In this document: positions 17,855 through 26,435 of the stretch, piece after piece
How positions within the stretch are numbered: position 1 is the stretch's first letter
How the letters are laid out: every line of letters starts with the position of its first letter
Assembly (NCBI GenBank): GCA_902793285.1
Contig: CADBCV010000002.1
Location: forward strand, 1 to 64,000
Direction: 5' to 3'
Source: Oscillospiraceae bacterium
GTDB lineage: Bacteria; Bacillota; Clostridia; Oscillospirales; Oscillospiraceae
Length of the DNA stretch: 64,000 bases
Made by a program: the position numbers and the translations under genes
The notes under the pieces: generated by a model
The model's database searches: none
What the model was told of the DNA's origin: nothing
The model's input: only the letters and a program-made list of their open reading frames with translations

Positions 17855-19420
17855 ATGAATGTGAAACTTCTCTTCTCCAGCGCGTGCTCGGCCTGCTTCG
17901 AGCTTGAAAACACCGATCCCTATTACGCGCCGGAGAAGTTTCAAGTGCTCCTCAATGATGCGGAGCAATACGAATGCGACCATAACGTCTTCTCCCTGTT
18001 TGGCCTGGAGCCGGATACGGAATACCGTCTCACGCTGAAAGGGGAGCGCACGGAGGGTGTGCTTGTTTTTCGGACCAAGGCTGAGCGCTGCGCGATCGAC
18101 GTGCATGATTTCGGCGCCGTCGGCGACGGGGTCCATGACGATACCCTTGCCATCCAGACCGCTATCAGCTATCTTCCCGACAACGGGCGTCTCGTCTTCC
18201 CGAAAGGCGCCTACCTCACCCGTCCCCTGATCCTCAAGAGCCACATCACCCTCGCATTTTGTGAGGACGCGGTCCTTCTCGGCTGGGCAAAGCGGGAGGA
18301 TTATCCCATCGTCCCCGGCACCGTCACGGCCCTTAATGGGGAGGAGCTGCACTTCGGCGGCTTCGAGGGGAACGCCGTCTCCATGTATCAGTCTCTCTTG
18401 ACCGCCCAGTATGCCGAGGATATCAAAATCATCGGCCCCGGCACGGTGGACGGCAACGCCCAGAACACGGACTTCTGGACCAATTTCCACAACTTCCCCA
18501 CGGCGCGGCCGAGGCTCATGTTCTTCAACCGCTGCAAGAACATCACGGTCCACGGCGTCCACGCCTGCAATTCCCCCTCCTGGCAGCTTCATCCCTACTT
18601 CTCGGAAGACCTCGGCTTCTACGATGTCCTCATCTCCGCCCCGAAAAACAGCCCCAACACCGACGCGCTGGACCCCGAGTCCTGCACAAACGTGAACATT
18701 ATCGGCTGCCGCTTCACGGTGGGGGATGACTGCATCGCCATCAAGTCCGGCAAGATCGAGCTGGGGCGGAAATTTAATCAGCCCGCCGCCTTCCACACCA
18801 TCCGCAACTGCCTCATGGAATACGGCCACGGCGCCATCACCCTCGGCAGTGAGATCGGCGCTGGCGTGCGGGATCTCAGCGTGTCCCAGTGCTGGTTTCG
18901 CGGCACGGACAGGGGCCTTCGCATCAAGAGCCGCCGCGGGCGCGGAGAGAACTGCCGCATCGACGGGGTGCGCTTTGACAATATCCGCATGGAGGGCGTG
19001 CTGACCCCCGTGGTCATCAACCTCTGGTATAACTGCTGCGATCCCGACCGGGAGAGCGAGTACGTCTGGTCGCGGGAGCATCTGCCCGTGGATGACAGGA
19101 CCCCTTATATGGGCGCCTTCCACTTCAGCAGACTCAACTGCACCGATGCCGAGGTTGCCGCCTGCTATATCGACGGCCTGCCCGAGGCTCCCATCCGCGA
19201 GGTCAGCTTTGAGGATATCTCGGTGAGCTTTTCGCCGAACGCAAAGCCCGGCATCCCCGCCATGGAAAACTTCGCCAAGGAGCGCTGCCGCCTGGGGCTC
19301 TATCTCGACAATGTACAGCACATCCGCATCAACAATGTCCGGCTCAAAGGGGTCGCGGGCGAAAAGCTCATCGCGGACCACTATGAGTCGCTTGAAAAAT
19401 CTGGCTTCGACGAGGGATGA
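17855..19420 (+). CDS. Glycoside hydrolase family 28 (polygalacturonase-like), cytoplasmic
   Basis: 521 aa right-handed beta-helix enzyme that hydrolyses alpha-1,4 links of galacturonan or rhamnogalacturonan. An N-terminal ~75-residue beta domain precedes the VHDFGAVGDGVHDDT entry motif. The catalytic set is complete: NTD (Asp270), GDD (Asp291/292 in VGDDCIAIKSGK), YGHG, and RIKS. There is no signal peptide, so it should act on imported oligosaccharides, probably as an exo-enzyme. The ATG at 17855 lies 4 bp after the previous stop with an AAAGG site. Endo/exo specificity cannot be settled by reading. Confidence 0.92.
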   Translation: MNVKLLFSSACSACFELENTDPYYAPEKFQVLLNDAEQYECDHNVFSLFGLEPDTEYRLTLKGERTEGVLVFRTKAERCAIDVHDFGAVGDGVHDDTLAIQTAISYLPDNGRLVFPKGAYLTRPLILKSHITLAFCEDAVLLGWAKREDYPIVPGTVTALNGEELHFGGFEGNAVSMYQSLLTAQYAEDIKIIGPGTVDGNAQNTDFWTNFHNFPTARPRLMFFNRCKNITVHGVHACNSPSWQLHPYFSEDLGFYDVLISAPKNSPNTDALDPESCTNVNIIGCRFTVGDDCIAIKSGKIELGRKFNQPAAFHTIRNCLMEYGHGAITLGSEIGAGVRDLSVSQCWFRGTDRGLRIKSRRGRGENCRIDGVRFDNIRMEGVLTPVVINLWYNCCDPDRESEYVWSREHLPVDDRTPYMGAFHFSRLNCTDAEVAACYIDGLPEAPIREVSFEDISVSFSPNAKPGIPAMENFAKERCRLGLYLDNVQHIRINNVRLKGVAGEKLIADHYESLEKSGFDEG

Positions 19421-19423
19421 TTT

Positions 19424-20554
19424 ATGTACGAAAAAATTGACGCCTATGTGCTGAGCCTGATCGAAAAATCCTCCCCCGCCTGCACCGCCTGGAATATTGA
19501 GAGCGTGCGGGAAGGAAAGCCCGCAAGCTGGAACTATATCGACGGCTGCATGATCACGGCCCTGCTCGCCATGAGTGAGATCACCGGCGATCAGCGCTAC
19601 TTCGATTTTGCCGAGGGCTTTATCGACTGGTTCGTGCAGGAGGACGGCTCCATCCGCACCTACGACCGCAAAAAGTATAACCTTGACGATATCAACGAGG
19701 GCCGCGTCCTCTTCACGCTTTATGCCAGAACCGGCAAGGAGAAGTACAAAAAGGCCGCCGGGACCCTCTTTCAGCAGATCCGGGAGCAGCCCCGCACCTT
19801 TGAGGGGAACTTCTGGCACAAGGCCATCTATCCGAACCAGGTCTGGCTCGACGGGCTCTATATGGCCCAGCCCTTCTACGCCCTGTATGAGAAAAACTTC
19901 GGCACGGGCGATTACAGCGACATCCTCTCCCAGATCGAAAATGTGCGCCGCCATATGTTCGATGAAGACAAAAAGCTCTGCTACCACGGCTATGACGCGA
20001 GCCGCAGCGCATTCTGGGCTGACAAAGAGACGGGCCTTTCCCAAAACTTCTGGCTCAGGAGCATCGGCTGGTTTGCCGTGGCGCTCGCGGACCTCTGCGA
20101 GATCATCCCCGAGGGCGCGGCCAACGCGCGCCTGCGCGTGATCTTCCGGGAGCTTATGGAGGGCGCCGCGCGCTACGCCGACGCGGAGACCGGCATGTAC
20201 TGGCAGGTCCCCGACCAGGGCGGACGCGAGGGCAATTATCTCGAAACCAGCGGCAGCAGTATGCTGGCCTACGCCATGCTCAAGGGCGCGCGGCTCGGCA
20301 TTCTGGAGAAAGACTATGCCGCAAAAGGCGAGAAGACCTTCCGCGGCATCGTGGAAAAATATCTGTCCTTTACGGACGGTGAGCTGAACCTCGGGGGGAT
20401 CTGCCTCGTGGCGGGTCTCGGCCCGGAGGATAACCGCCGCCGGGACGGAAGCTATGAATACTATATCTCCGAGCCTGTCGTGGAGAACGACGCCAAGGGC
20501 GTCGCCCCCTTCGTGCTCTGCTATACCGAGATCAAGCGTCTGGCGGGATCTTGA
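19424..20554 (+). CDS. GH105 unsaturated rhamnogalacturonyl/galacturonyl hydrolase
   Basis: 376 aa (alpha/alpha)6-barrel. The family motif VWLDGLYMAQPFYA carries the general-acid Asp at residue 143, the position reported for Bacillus subtilis YteR; WNYIDGCM, the SQNFWLRSIGWF segment and ETSGSSMLAYAM are further conserved blocks. It hydrates the 4,5-double bond of terminal unsaturated galacturonate released by lyases, giving 5-keto-4-deoxyuronate for KduI. It is cytoplasmic and starts 3 bp after the GH28 stop. The 3' end overlaps the convergent AraC gene by 23 bp. Confidence 0.93.
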   Translation: MYEKIDAYVLSLIEKSSPACTAWNIESVREGKPASWNYIDGCMITALLAMSEITGDQRYFDFAEGFIDWFVQEDGSIRTYDRKKYNLDDINEGRVLFTLYARTGKEKYKKAAGTLFQQIREQPRTFEGNFWHKAIYPNQVWLDGLYMAQPFYALYEKNFGTGDYSDILSQIENVRRHMFDEDKKLCYHGYDASRSAFWADKETGLSQNFWLRSIGWFAVALADLCEIIPEGAANARLRVIFRELMEGAARYADAETGMYWQVPDQGGREGNYLETSGSSMLAYAMLKGARLGILEKDYAAKGEKTFRGIVEKYLSFTDGELNLGGICLVAGLGPEDNRRRDGSYEYYISEPVVENDAKGVAPFVLCYTEIKRLAGS

Positions 20555-21326
20555 CGCTCTGCCCGTCCGGGGCGGCCGCGCGCTCAAGGCGCTTGCGCTC
20601 CTGATATTGGGAAGGGGAGAGGCCGTACTTCTTGCGGAATGTCTTGGAGAAGTATAGGGGCTCCCGGAAGCCGCACAGATGGCTGATCTCCGTGATGTTC
20701 GAGCCGCTGTCGTCGCTTCGGCTGAGGCGCTCCGCCGCCGCCTGCAGGCGCGTATCGCTGAGAAAGCGGTGCGGCGTGACGCCGACATGCTGCTTGAAGA
20801 GCTTTCGCAGATAGTCGTAATTGAACGGGAGAGAGCGCAGATACCGGTCCAGCTCCAGATTCTCGTCCGGGTAATTGCGGATGATGTAGCTTGCGATCTC
20901 CTCCACGACGGGGTTTTGTACCGGCGCCTCGAGACAGGTGTTGATGAGCACCAGGATGAGATTGGCATAGGTCGAGAGCAGAAGGGTCTGCTTGCCGGGC
21001 TCGCTGCTGTAGTAGTAGAAGATCGCGCTCATGGCGTCAAGGAGAAAGTGATTGCCGTCATCGTGGATCACGGCCGGCGCGGAGAGGCTTATCACGGGAT
21101 CAAGCATGTTCAGGTGGATATTGGTAAAGCCGGTGCTGCTCTCGTTCCTGTGGTACACCATCGGCGGGATGATGAGCATGTCCCCGGCCTTATAGGGGAT
21201 GCACCCCTCCTGCCAGGTGAGCTGCCCCTCGCCGCTCGTGCAGTAGATAAACTCCCAACTGCTGTGCGCGTGGGTCGACACCGAAAAGGTGATCAGATGC
21301 TTCCCGGCATAGATGATATCGTTCAA
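20532..21326 (-). CDS. AraC-family regulator of the uronate locus
   Basis: 264 aa. The frame begins with TTG at 21326 (CGGAGTG site upstream); no good ATG precedes the cupin domain, so a TTG start is likely. N-terminal cupin (FSVSTHAHSSWEFIYC, AGDMLIIPPMVYHR) with potential ligand His residues; C-terminal double HTH (YDYLRKLFKQHVGVTPHRF and NITEISHLCGFREPLYFSKTFRKKYG). It is divergent from the second ATPase/kdu operon across 145 bp that contains a perfect 12-bp palindrome. It probably activates the two flanking pectin units in response to a uronate. Confidence 0.9.
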   Translation of the reverse strand: MNDIIYAGKHLITFSVSTHAHSSWEFIYCTSGEGQLTWQEGCIPYKAGDMLIIPPMVYHRNESSTGFTNIHLNMLDPVISLSAPAVIHDDGNHFLLDAMSAIFYYYSSEPGKQTLLLSTYANLILVLINTCLEAPVQNPVVEEIASYIIRNYPDENLELDRYLRSLPFNYDYLRKLFKQHVGVTPHRFLSDTRLQAAAERLSRSDDSGSNITEISHLCGFREPLYFSKTFRKKYGLSPSQYQERKRLERAAAPDGQSVKIPPDA

Positions 21327-21438
21327 AAGCGATCACTCCGTTTTATATATCTGACAGTTTGCTGCCGGCTGCGAAACCGCAGTTTCGCGCCCGACTGATT
21401 CAGTTTATCAAAGTATATCCGTTTTGTCCATATAAAAG

Positions 21439-21450
21439 CTGTAATTACAG
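21439..21450. promoter_or_regulatory. Palindrome CTGTAATTACAG in the divergent araC/msmX gap
   Basis: A perfect 12-bp inverted repeat 22 bp before the second ATPase gene and ~113 bp before the AraC start. It could be an operator for a dimeric (GntR/LacI-like) repressor; AraC proteins normally use direct repeats, so the cognate regulator may not be the adjacent gene. Confidence 0.4.
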
Positions 21451-21471
21451 ACGATCAAGGGGGATTCAGGA

Positions 21472-22548
21472 ATGGCTTACTTAACGCTGAAAAACATCAA
21501 CAAGATCTACCCAAACGGATACCACGCCGTCCATAACTTCAATCTTGACATGGAAAAGGGCGAGTTTATCGTATTCGTCGGGCCTTCCGGCTGCGGGAAA
21601 TCCACAACGCTGCGCATGATCGCGGGGCTTGAGGATATCTCCAACGGGGAGTTTCTGATCAACGGCAAACGCGCCAACGAACAGGGCCCGCGCGAGCGCG
21701 GTGTCGCCATGGTGTTCCAGAGCTACGCGCTCTACCCCCAGATGAGCGTCTATGACAACATCGCCTTCGGTCTGGAGCTCCAGGGCGCGGATGACGACTA
21801 CATCGACGAAAAGGTCCGCAACACTGCCCGCATCCTCGGCCTGACCGACTATCTTGACCGCCTGCCGAGAGCGCTCTCCGGCGGCCAGCGCCAGCGTGTC
21901 GCCATCGGCCGCGCGCTCATCCGCAAGGTCGGCATCTTCCTCATGGATGAGCCGCTCTCCAACCTCGACGCCAAGCAGCGCGTCACCATGCGCTCCGAGA
22001 TTACCCAGATCCACCGGGAGACCGGCGCCACCACCATCTACGTCACCCATGACCAGACCGAGGCCATGACCATGGCGGACAGGATCGTCGTCATGAAGGA
22101 CGGCTATGTCCAGCAGGTCGGCTCCCCGCGGGAGCTCTACTTTAACCCCGTGAACGTCTTTGTCGCGGGCTTCATCGGCGAGCCGCCCATGAACTTCATC
22201 CGCACCCGCATCTCCGGCGGCAGCGTGGAGATCGCCGGCAGGAAGTTCGATCTCACAAAGCTCGGCAAGAAGCTCAACACCTACGAGGGTAAGGAGGTCG
22301 TCTTCGGCTTCCGGCCCGAGGCGATCCGCCTGGGCGAGCAGCAGAACGCCTATGTCATGCCGGCGGATGTGGAGCTCACGGAAATGCTGGGCGACAACAC
22401 CAACGTCTACATCACCATGGAGGTCATTCACGCCATCCTCAAGGTGGACCCGCACGACACACCCGATGTGGACAGCACGATCTTCTTCTCGATCCCCTAT
22501 GAGAGCGTCTATCTCTTTGACGGCGAGACCGAGAAGGTTATTGAATAA
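21472..22548 (+). CDS. ABC transporter ATPase, MsmX/UgpC type (second copy)
   Basis: 358 aa with Walker A GPSGCGKST, signature LSGGQRQRVAIG, Walker B IFLMDEPLSNLDA, switch VTHDQTEAMT, and the MalK-like C-terminal domain (VFGFRPEAIRLGEQ). It is clearly paralogous to the ATPase at 15510 yet placed in the catabolic operon with no permease of its own. MsmX-type ATPases are known to be shared between importers, so this copy could serve the same or other sugar transporters. The ATG follows GGGGGATTCAGGA. Confidence 0.93.
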   Translation: MAYLTLKNINKIYPNGYHAVHNFNLDMEKGEFIVFVGPSGCGKSTTLRMIAGLEDISNGEFLINGKRANEQGPRERGVAMVFQSYALYPQMSVYDNIAFGLELQGADDDYIDEKVRNTARILGLTDYLDRLPRALSGGQRQRVAIGRALIRKVGIFLMDEPLSNLDAKQRVTMRSEITQIHRETGATTIYVTHDQTEAMTMADRIVVMKDGYVQQVGSPRELYFNPVNVFVAGFIGEPPMNFIRTRISGGSVEIAGRKFDLTKLGKKLNTYEGKEVVFGFRPEAIRLGEQQNAYVMPADVELTEMLGDNTNVYITMEVIHAILKVDPHDTPDVDSTIFFSIPYESVYLFDGETEKVIE

Positions 22549-22559
22549 GGAGGAATACC

Positions 22560-23402
22560 ATGGACATCCGCTATGCCGCAAACCCCAATGACACAAAGCG
22601 TTACACAACCGAAGAGCTCCGCAAAGAGTTCCTGATCGAAAATCTCTACGTGCCCGACACCGTTGTCGCCGTCTACAGCCATGTGGACCGTATGGTGACC
22701 CTGGGCTGTATGCCGGTCGAGGAGACCGTCTCCATCGACAAGGGCATCGACATCTGGGCAAACTTCGGCACGCACTACTTCCTCGAGCGCCGCGAGATCG
22801 GCATCTTCAACATCGGCGGCCCCGGCAAAATCACTGTGGACGGCACCGTCTATGCCCTCGGCTACAAGGACTGCCTCTACATCACCATGGGCGCGAAGGA
22901 GGTCCTCTTCTCCAGCGACGACAAGGCCCATCCCGCAAAGTTCTACATGGTCTCCGCTCCCGCCCACAGAAGCTATGAGACGCGCCTTCTCAAGCTCGCC
23001 GACGCGAACAAGAAGCCCCTCGGCGATATGACCACCTCCAACAAGCGCGTCATCAACCAGTTCATCCACCCCGCCGTCCTCAAGACCTGCCAGCTCTCCA
23101 TGGGCATGACCGTCCTGGAGCCGGGCAGCGTCTGGAACACCATGCCCGCCCACACCCATGAGCGCCGCATGGAGGTCTACATGTACTTTGAACTGCCTGA
23201 GGATCAGGTCGTCTTCCACATGATGGGCCAGGGCCAGGAGACCCGCCACATCGTCATGACGAACGAGCAGGCGGTCATCTCTCCCTCCTGGTCGATCCAT
23301 GCCGGCGCCGGCACCTGCGCCTACACCTTCATCTGGGCCATGGGCGGCGAGAACCAGGAGTTCGACGATATGGACACCATCCCCACGAACGAGCTGAAAT
23401 AA
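22560..23402 (+). CDS. kduI: 5-keto-4-deoxyuronate isomerase
   Basis: 280 aa, usual family length. Converts 5-keto-4-deoxyuronate (the product of GH105) to 2,5-diketo-3-deoxygluconate. The zinc-binding cupin motif HTHERRMEVY is intact, followed by the family-typical MGQGQETRHIVM and SWSIHAGAGT segments. The ATG follows AAGGAGGAATACC, 11 bp after the ATPase stop. Together with KduD next door it forms the unsaturated-uronate branch. Confidence 0.97.
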   Translation: MDIRYAANPNDTKRYTTEELRKEFLIENLYVPDTVVAVYSHVDRMVTLGCMPVEETVSIDKGIDIWANFGTHYFLERREIGIFNIGGPGKITVDGTVYALGYKDCLYITMGAKEVLFSSDDKAHPAKFYMVSAPAHRSYETRLLKLADANKKPLGDMTTSNKRVINQFIHPAVLKTCQLSMGMTVLEPGSVWNTMPAHTHERRMEVYMYFELPEDQVVFHMMGQGQETRHIVMTNEQAVISPSWSIHAGAGTCAYTFIWAMGGENQEFDDMDTIPTNELK

Positions 23403-23431
23403 GAAAAGATTTATCGAGGAGGAACACCAAA

Positions 23432-24232
23432 ATGGACATGATGAACAAATTCTCCCTGGAGGGTAAGGTCGCTCTCATCACCGGCGCGTCCCACGGCATC
23501 GGCATGGCGATCGCCAACGCCTTCGCCGCTGCCGGCGCGACGATCTGCTTTAACTGCTCCAGTGAGGGCTCCAAGGCTCGCGCGCTGGAGACCTACAAGG
23601 CCAACGGCGTCGATGCCCACGGCTATGTCTGCGACGTCTGCGACGAGGAGGCCGTCAAGGCTCTCGTAGCGGAGATCAGGGAAGAAGTCGGCGTCATCGA
23701 CATTCTTGTGAACAACGCCGGCATTATCAAGCGCATCCCCATGCTCGAGATGAGCGCGGCGGATTTCCGTCAGGTTGTCGACGTAGACCTGAACGCCCCC
23801 TTCATCGTCTCCAAGGCCGTTATCCCCGGCATGATCGAGAAGGGCCACGGCAAGATCATCAACATTTGCTCCATGATGAGCGAGCTCGGCCGCGAGACCG
23901 TCTCCGCCTACGCCGCCGCCAAGGGCGGTCTGAAGATGCTGACGCGCAACATCTGTTCGGAGTACGGCGAGTACAACATCCAGTGCAACGGCATCGGCCC
24001 CGGCTATATCGCCACCAGCCAGACCGCGCCCCTGCGTGAGCGCCAGCCCGACGGCAGCCGCCACCCCTTCGACCAGTTCATCGTCGCCAAGACCCCCGCT
24101 GCCCGCTGGGGCGAGGTTGAGGATCTGATGGGCCCCGCTGTCTTCCTCGCCTCTGACGCCTCCAACTTCGTCAACGGCCATATCCTCTATGTCGACGGCG
24201 GCATCCTCGCCTACATCGGCAAGCAGCCTTAA
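23432..24232 (+). CDS. kduD: 2-deoxy-D-gluconate 3-dehydrogenase / 2,5-diketo-3-deoxygluconate reductase (SDR)
   Basis: 266 aa classical short-chain dehydrogenase: cofactor loop TGASHGIG, NNAG, active-site Ser in ICSMMSE and the YAAAKGG Tyr-Lys pair. It reduces 2,5-diketo-3-deoxygluconate to KDG. The ATG follows GGAGGAACACC. Function is assigned by family and strict pairing with KduI. Confidence 0.94.
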   Translation: MDMMNKFSLEGKVALITGASHGIGMAIANAFAAAGATICFNCSSEGSKARALETYKANGVDAHGYVCDVCDEEAVKALVAEIREEVGVIDILVNNAGIIKRIPMLEMSAADFRQVVDVDLNAPFIVSKAVIPGMIEKGHGKIINICSMMSELGRETVSAYAAAKGGLKMLTRNICSEYGEYNIQCNGIGPGYIATSQTAPLRERQPDGSRHPFDQFIVAKTPAARWGEVEDLMGPAVFLASDASNFVNGHILYVDGGILAYIGKQP

Positions 24233-25012
24233 GTGAAAATCTGCAGTTTTACTGCGCATGACGCGCCGGTCATAGGTTACCTCCAGGACGACCATGATCG
24301 GCTCGTCGCGCATCGGAAGCGCCCGGCCATCGTCATCTGCGCGGGCGGGGCCTATCGCTGGCTCTCCCCGCGGGAGAAGGACCCGGTGGCCCTGAGCTTT
24401 GCGGCCCTCGGCTATCATACCTTCCTGCTGGAGTATTCCGTGAAGGAAAACGCGGCGGGCCTGCGCCCCCTGCGCGAGCTTGCGGAGACGGTCCGCACCG
24501 TGAGAGAACATGCCGAGTCCTGGCACATTGAGCCGGAGCATATCGCAGTCCTGGGCTTTTCCGCGGGCGGCCACCTTGCGGCGAGCCTCGCCACGCTCTG
24601 GCACAGGCCGGAGCTTGGACTGGGGGAGAACTGCCGCCCGGATGCGGCGGTGCTCTGCTACCCCGTCATCACGGCAGGAAAGTTTAAGCACCCCGAGTCC
24701 ATCGACTGGGTGACCGGCGGCGATGAGAAGCTCAGAGAGCTTTTAAGCCTTGAAAACCAGGTCACAGAGCATATGCCGCCCACCTTCATCTGGCACTGCA
24801 CCGGGGATGAGAGCGTCCCCGTGGAGAACACGATGCTTCTCACGGCGGCCATGCAGCGCGCGAAGGTCCCCTATGAGTGCCACCTCTTCGCGGGCGGCGC
24901 ACACGGGATCTCCATGTGCAACCAGGAGGTCGAAACCCCGTACCCCGCCGCGGCGGAATGGGTCGGCCTCTGCAAAACCTGGCTCAACAATCAGTTTGGC
25001 TATACGCCCTGA
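24233..25012 (+). CDS. Alpha/beta hydrolase, acetyl/feruloyl esterase-like
   Basis: 259 aa. The frame begins with GTG immediately after the kduD TAA, without an obvious ribosome site, implying coupled reinitiation. The oxyanion stretch VICAGGAYRW (HGG-like) and nucleophile elbow GFSAGG are followed by a candidate Asp (HCTGDESVP) and His (GAHGI), a full catalytic triad of the Aes/BD-FAE esterase group. In this locus it probably deacetylates pectic oligosaccharides or uronates. There is no signal peptide. Confidence 0.85.
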   Translation: MKICSFTAHDAPVIGYLQDDHDRLVAHRKRPAIVICAGGAYRWLSPREKDPVALSFAALGYHTFLLEYSVKENAAGLRPLRELAETVRTVREHAESWHIEPEHIAVLGFSAGGHLAASLATLWHRPELGLGENCRPDAAVLCYPVITAGKFKHPESIDWVTGGDEKLRELLSLENQVTEHMPPTFIWHCTGDESVPVENTMLLTAAMQRAKVPYECHLFAGGAHGISMCNQEVETPYPAAAEWVGLCKTWLNNQFGYTP

Positions 25013-25082
25013 ATACTGTTTTTCCGTCAGTCATCGCGTTTTATGGAAAACGGTATTGCGAATCAAGATTGAACAAGGAGGA

Positions 25083-26360
25083 GTGCGTATTTTCAGGTAC
25101 GATTTTGATTCCTATACGCTTTATGAGATAAAAAAGCGCAATGTATATTCCGTTAAGATAAGAGTCATTTTGAAGGAACAAGTCGATGGCGCTGTTCTTC
25201 AGCTCTCTGCCCCGAAAGCATTTAGACGATTTCCTTATTATTGCAGAACAGCGGCGCTGAACCGGGAGGGGGCTTACATCCTCGAGCCCAGCGATAAGCC
25301 GATCGCCGTTATAAAGGGTGATTGCGCGGTCAGACTTGGAACAGAGGAAACAAACGGTCTCTTTTTTGCCGTCACCTACGAGAACAACAGCATTTTTTTC
25401 AGTTTTGCCCATAATTTTTGCGGCGCGTGCGGCGCGATGAGATGGATAAAAGCCACCTTATGGCAGTACCTGACGGATAGAGGATATGCTGTTGACCGGG
25501 CCGGTATCATGACAACAGATACCCCCATCACGGCCGAGGAACAGGCGGAGCCGGATGTCGCCTCCCTGCCCGTCGGAAATGCGCTGGGGAAGCTGCATTT
25601 CACAAGGGATTCTTTCGTGCCGATGGATGACTATATCGCAAGAATGAGAGACCCGAACGGGATCGACGGCTACTACCCTGTGCGTATCTCTAAGAATACC
25701 TTGATGAAATATGCGCATGACAATGACGGCAGTCCCAATTCTATCCTGGCTGCAGTTCTGTTCAAAATGTGTGTGAAAGCTGTTCCCGATGGGAGAAAGT
25801 TTACGGTCGGCATAACCAATAATTATCGGGCGGATGTCGGCTGTCCGGATACATACCGGGACATGGTCAGGCAGATGTATGTCCAGTATGAAATCGGCAT
25901 GAAGGATTGGTCCATCGAAAAACTGTCGACCGTTACAAGAAGCCGCATGTATATCCAAATGCAGCCGGAAATCAGCTGGGACAAATGCAGAGCGGTGGCG
26001 GAGCTGCGCCGGCAGATAGACCTGCAGCCGGACATTGAAAGCAAAGTTGATTACGCAGCCGCCAACAGCCTTACCACGAACGGCTTACCGTCGTCTTTTC
26101 ATATCAGCTATGTGGGAAAAGTGGAATGGGGCGGATTGGGGCCGTTTATCGACGGGGTTTATACGGTGACCTTCGCCCATCTGATGTTCGAGGTCAATGC
26201 AACCGATGAGGACTTCTGTATCAGCTTTCAAACGGTGCGAAGGGATGATAAATACTTAAAAGAATTCTTGCAGGTGCTTGATGAAGAAAAAATCCCTTAT
26301 TCCGTCGGAGCTCTTGAGGACAGAAAACTGCCCGAAATAATCCTGCCTCCGTTTGATTGA
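25083..26360 (+). CDS. Condensation-domain/acyltransferase-like protein of unknown role, atypical start and base composition
   Basis: About 425 aa from GTG 25083, or 423 from ATT 25089. The only good ribosome site (AAGGAGGA, 25075-25082) abuts the GTG and is spaced 6 nt from ATT, so ATT may be the true start. The fold-level impression is of the CAT-like acyltransferase/NRPS condensation superfamily: paired beta/alpha halves, an SFAHNFCGACGAMRW segment where HxxxDG should lie (HNFCGA, catalytic pattern not intact), and a late SFHISYVGKVEWGGLG stretch. Third positions are richer in A/T and codon use differs from neighbours, suggesting later acquisition. Open reading continues upstream into the esterase gene but in another frame. 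Confidence 0.6.
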   Translation: MRIFRYDFDSYTLYEIKKRNVYSVKIRVILKEQVDGAVLQLSAPKAFRRFPYYCRTAALNREGAYILEPSDKPIAVIKGDCAVRLGTEETNGLFFAVTYENNSIFFSFAHNFCGACGAMRWIKATLWQYLTDRGYAVDRAGIMTTDTPITAEEQAEPDVASLPVGNALGKLHFTRDSFVPMDDYIARMRDPNGIDGYYPVRISKNTLMKYAHDNDGSPNSILAAVLFKMCVKAVPDGRKFTVGITNNYRADVGCPDTYRDMVRQMYVQYEIGMKDWSIEKLSTVTRSRMYIQMQPEISWDKCRAVAELRRQIDLQPDIESKVDYAAANSLTTNGLPSSFHISYVGKVEWGGLGPFIDGVYTVTFAHLMFEVNATDEDFCISFQTVRRDDKYLKEFLQVLDEEKIPYSVGALEDRKLPEIILPPFD

Positions 26361-26376
26361 GGCAAGCTCTGCCTCA
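26358..26376 (+). promoter_or_regulatory. Hairpin overlapping the stop of the acyltransferase-like gene
   Basis: TGAGGCA (including the TGA stop), 5-nt loop AGCTC, TGCCTCA: a 7-bp perfect stem without U-tract. It may mark partial termination or processing before the aldolase gene 60 bp downstream. Confidence 0.4.
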
Positions 26377-26435
26377 GGGCAGGGTGACCCACGCTGCGTA
26401 AGAATACTATCTATCATAACAAGGAGGAATACCCC

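Noticed and set aside
17792..20968. Very long minus-strand open frame (1058 codons) across GH28 and GH105
   Set aside because: Mirror frame of two well-supported hydrolases; no family resemblance and it runs into the AraC gene in the wrong frame.
24750..26360. An apparent fusion of the esterase region with the acyltransferase-like gene
   Set aside because: The upstream ~110 codons read the esterase gene in a wrong frame; a good ribosome site at 25075 marks the real start.
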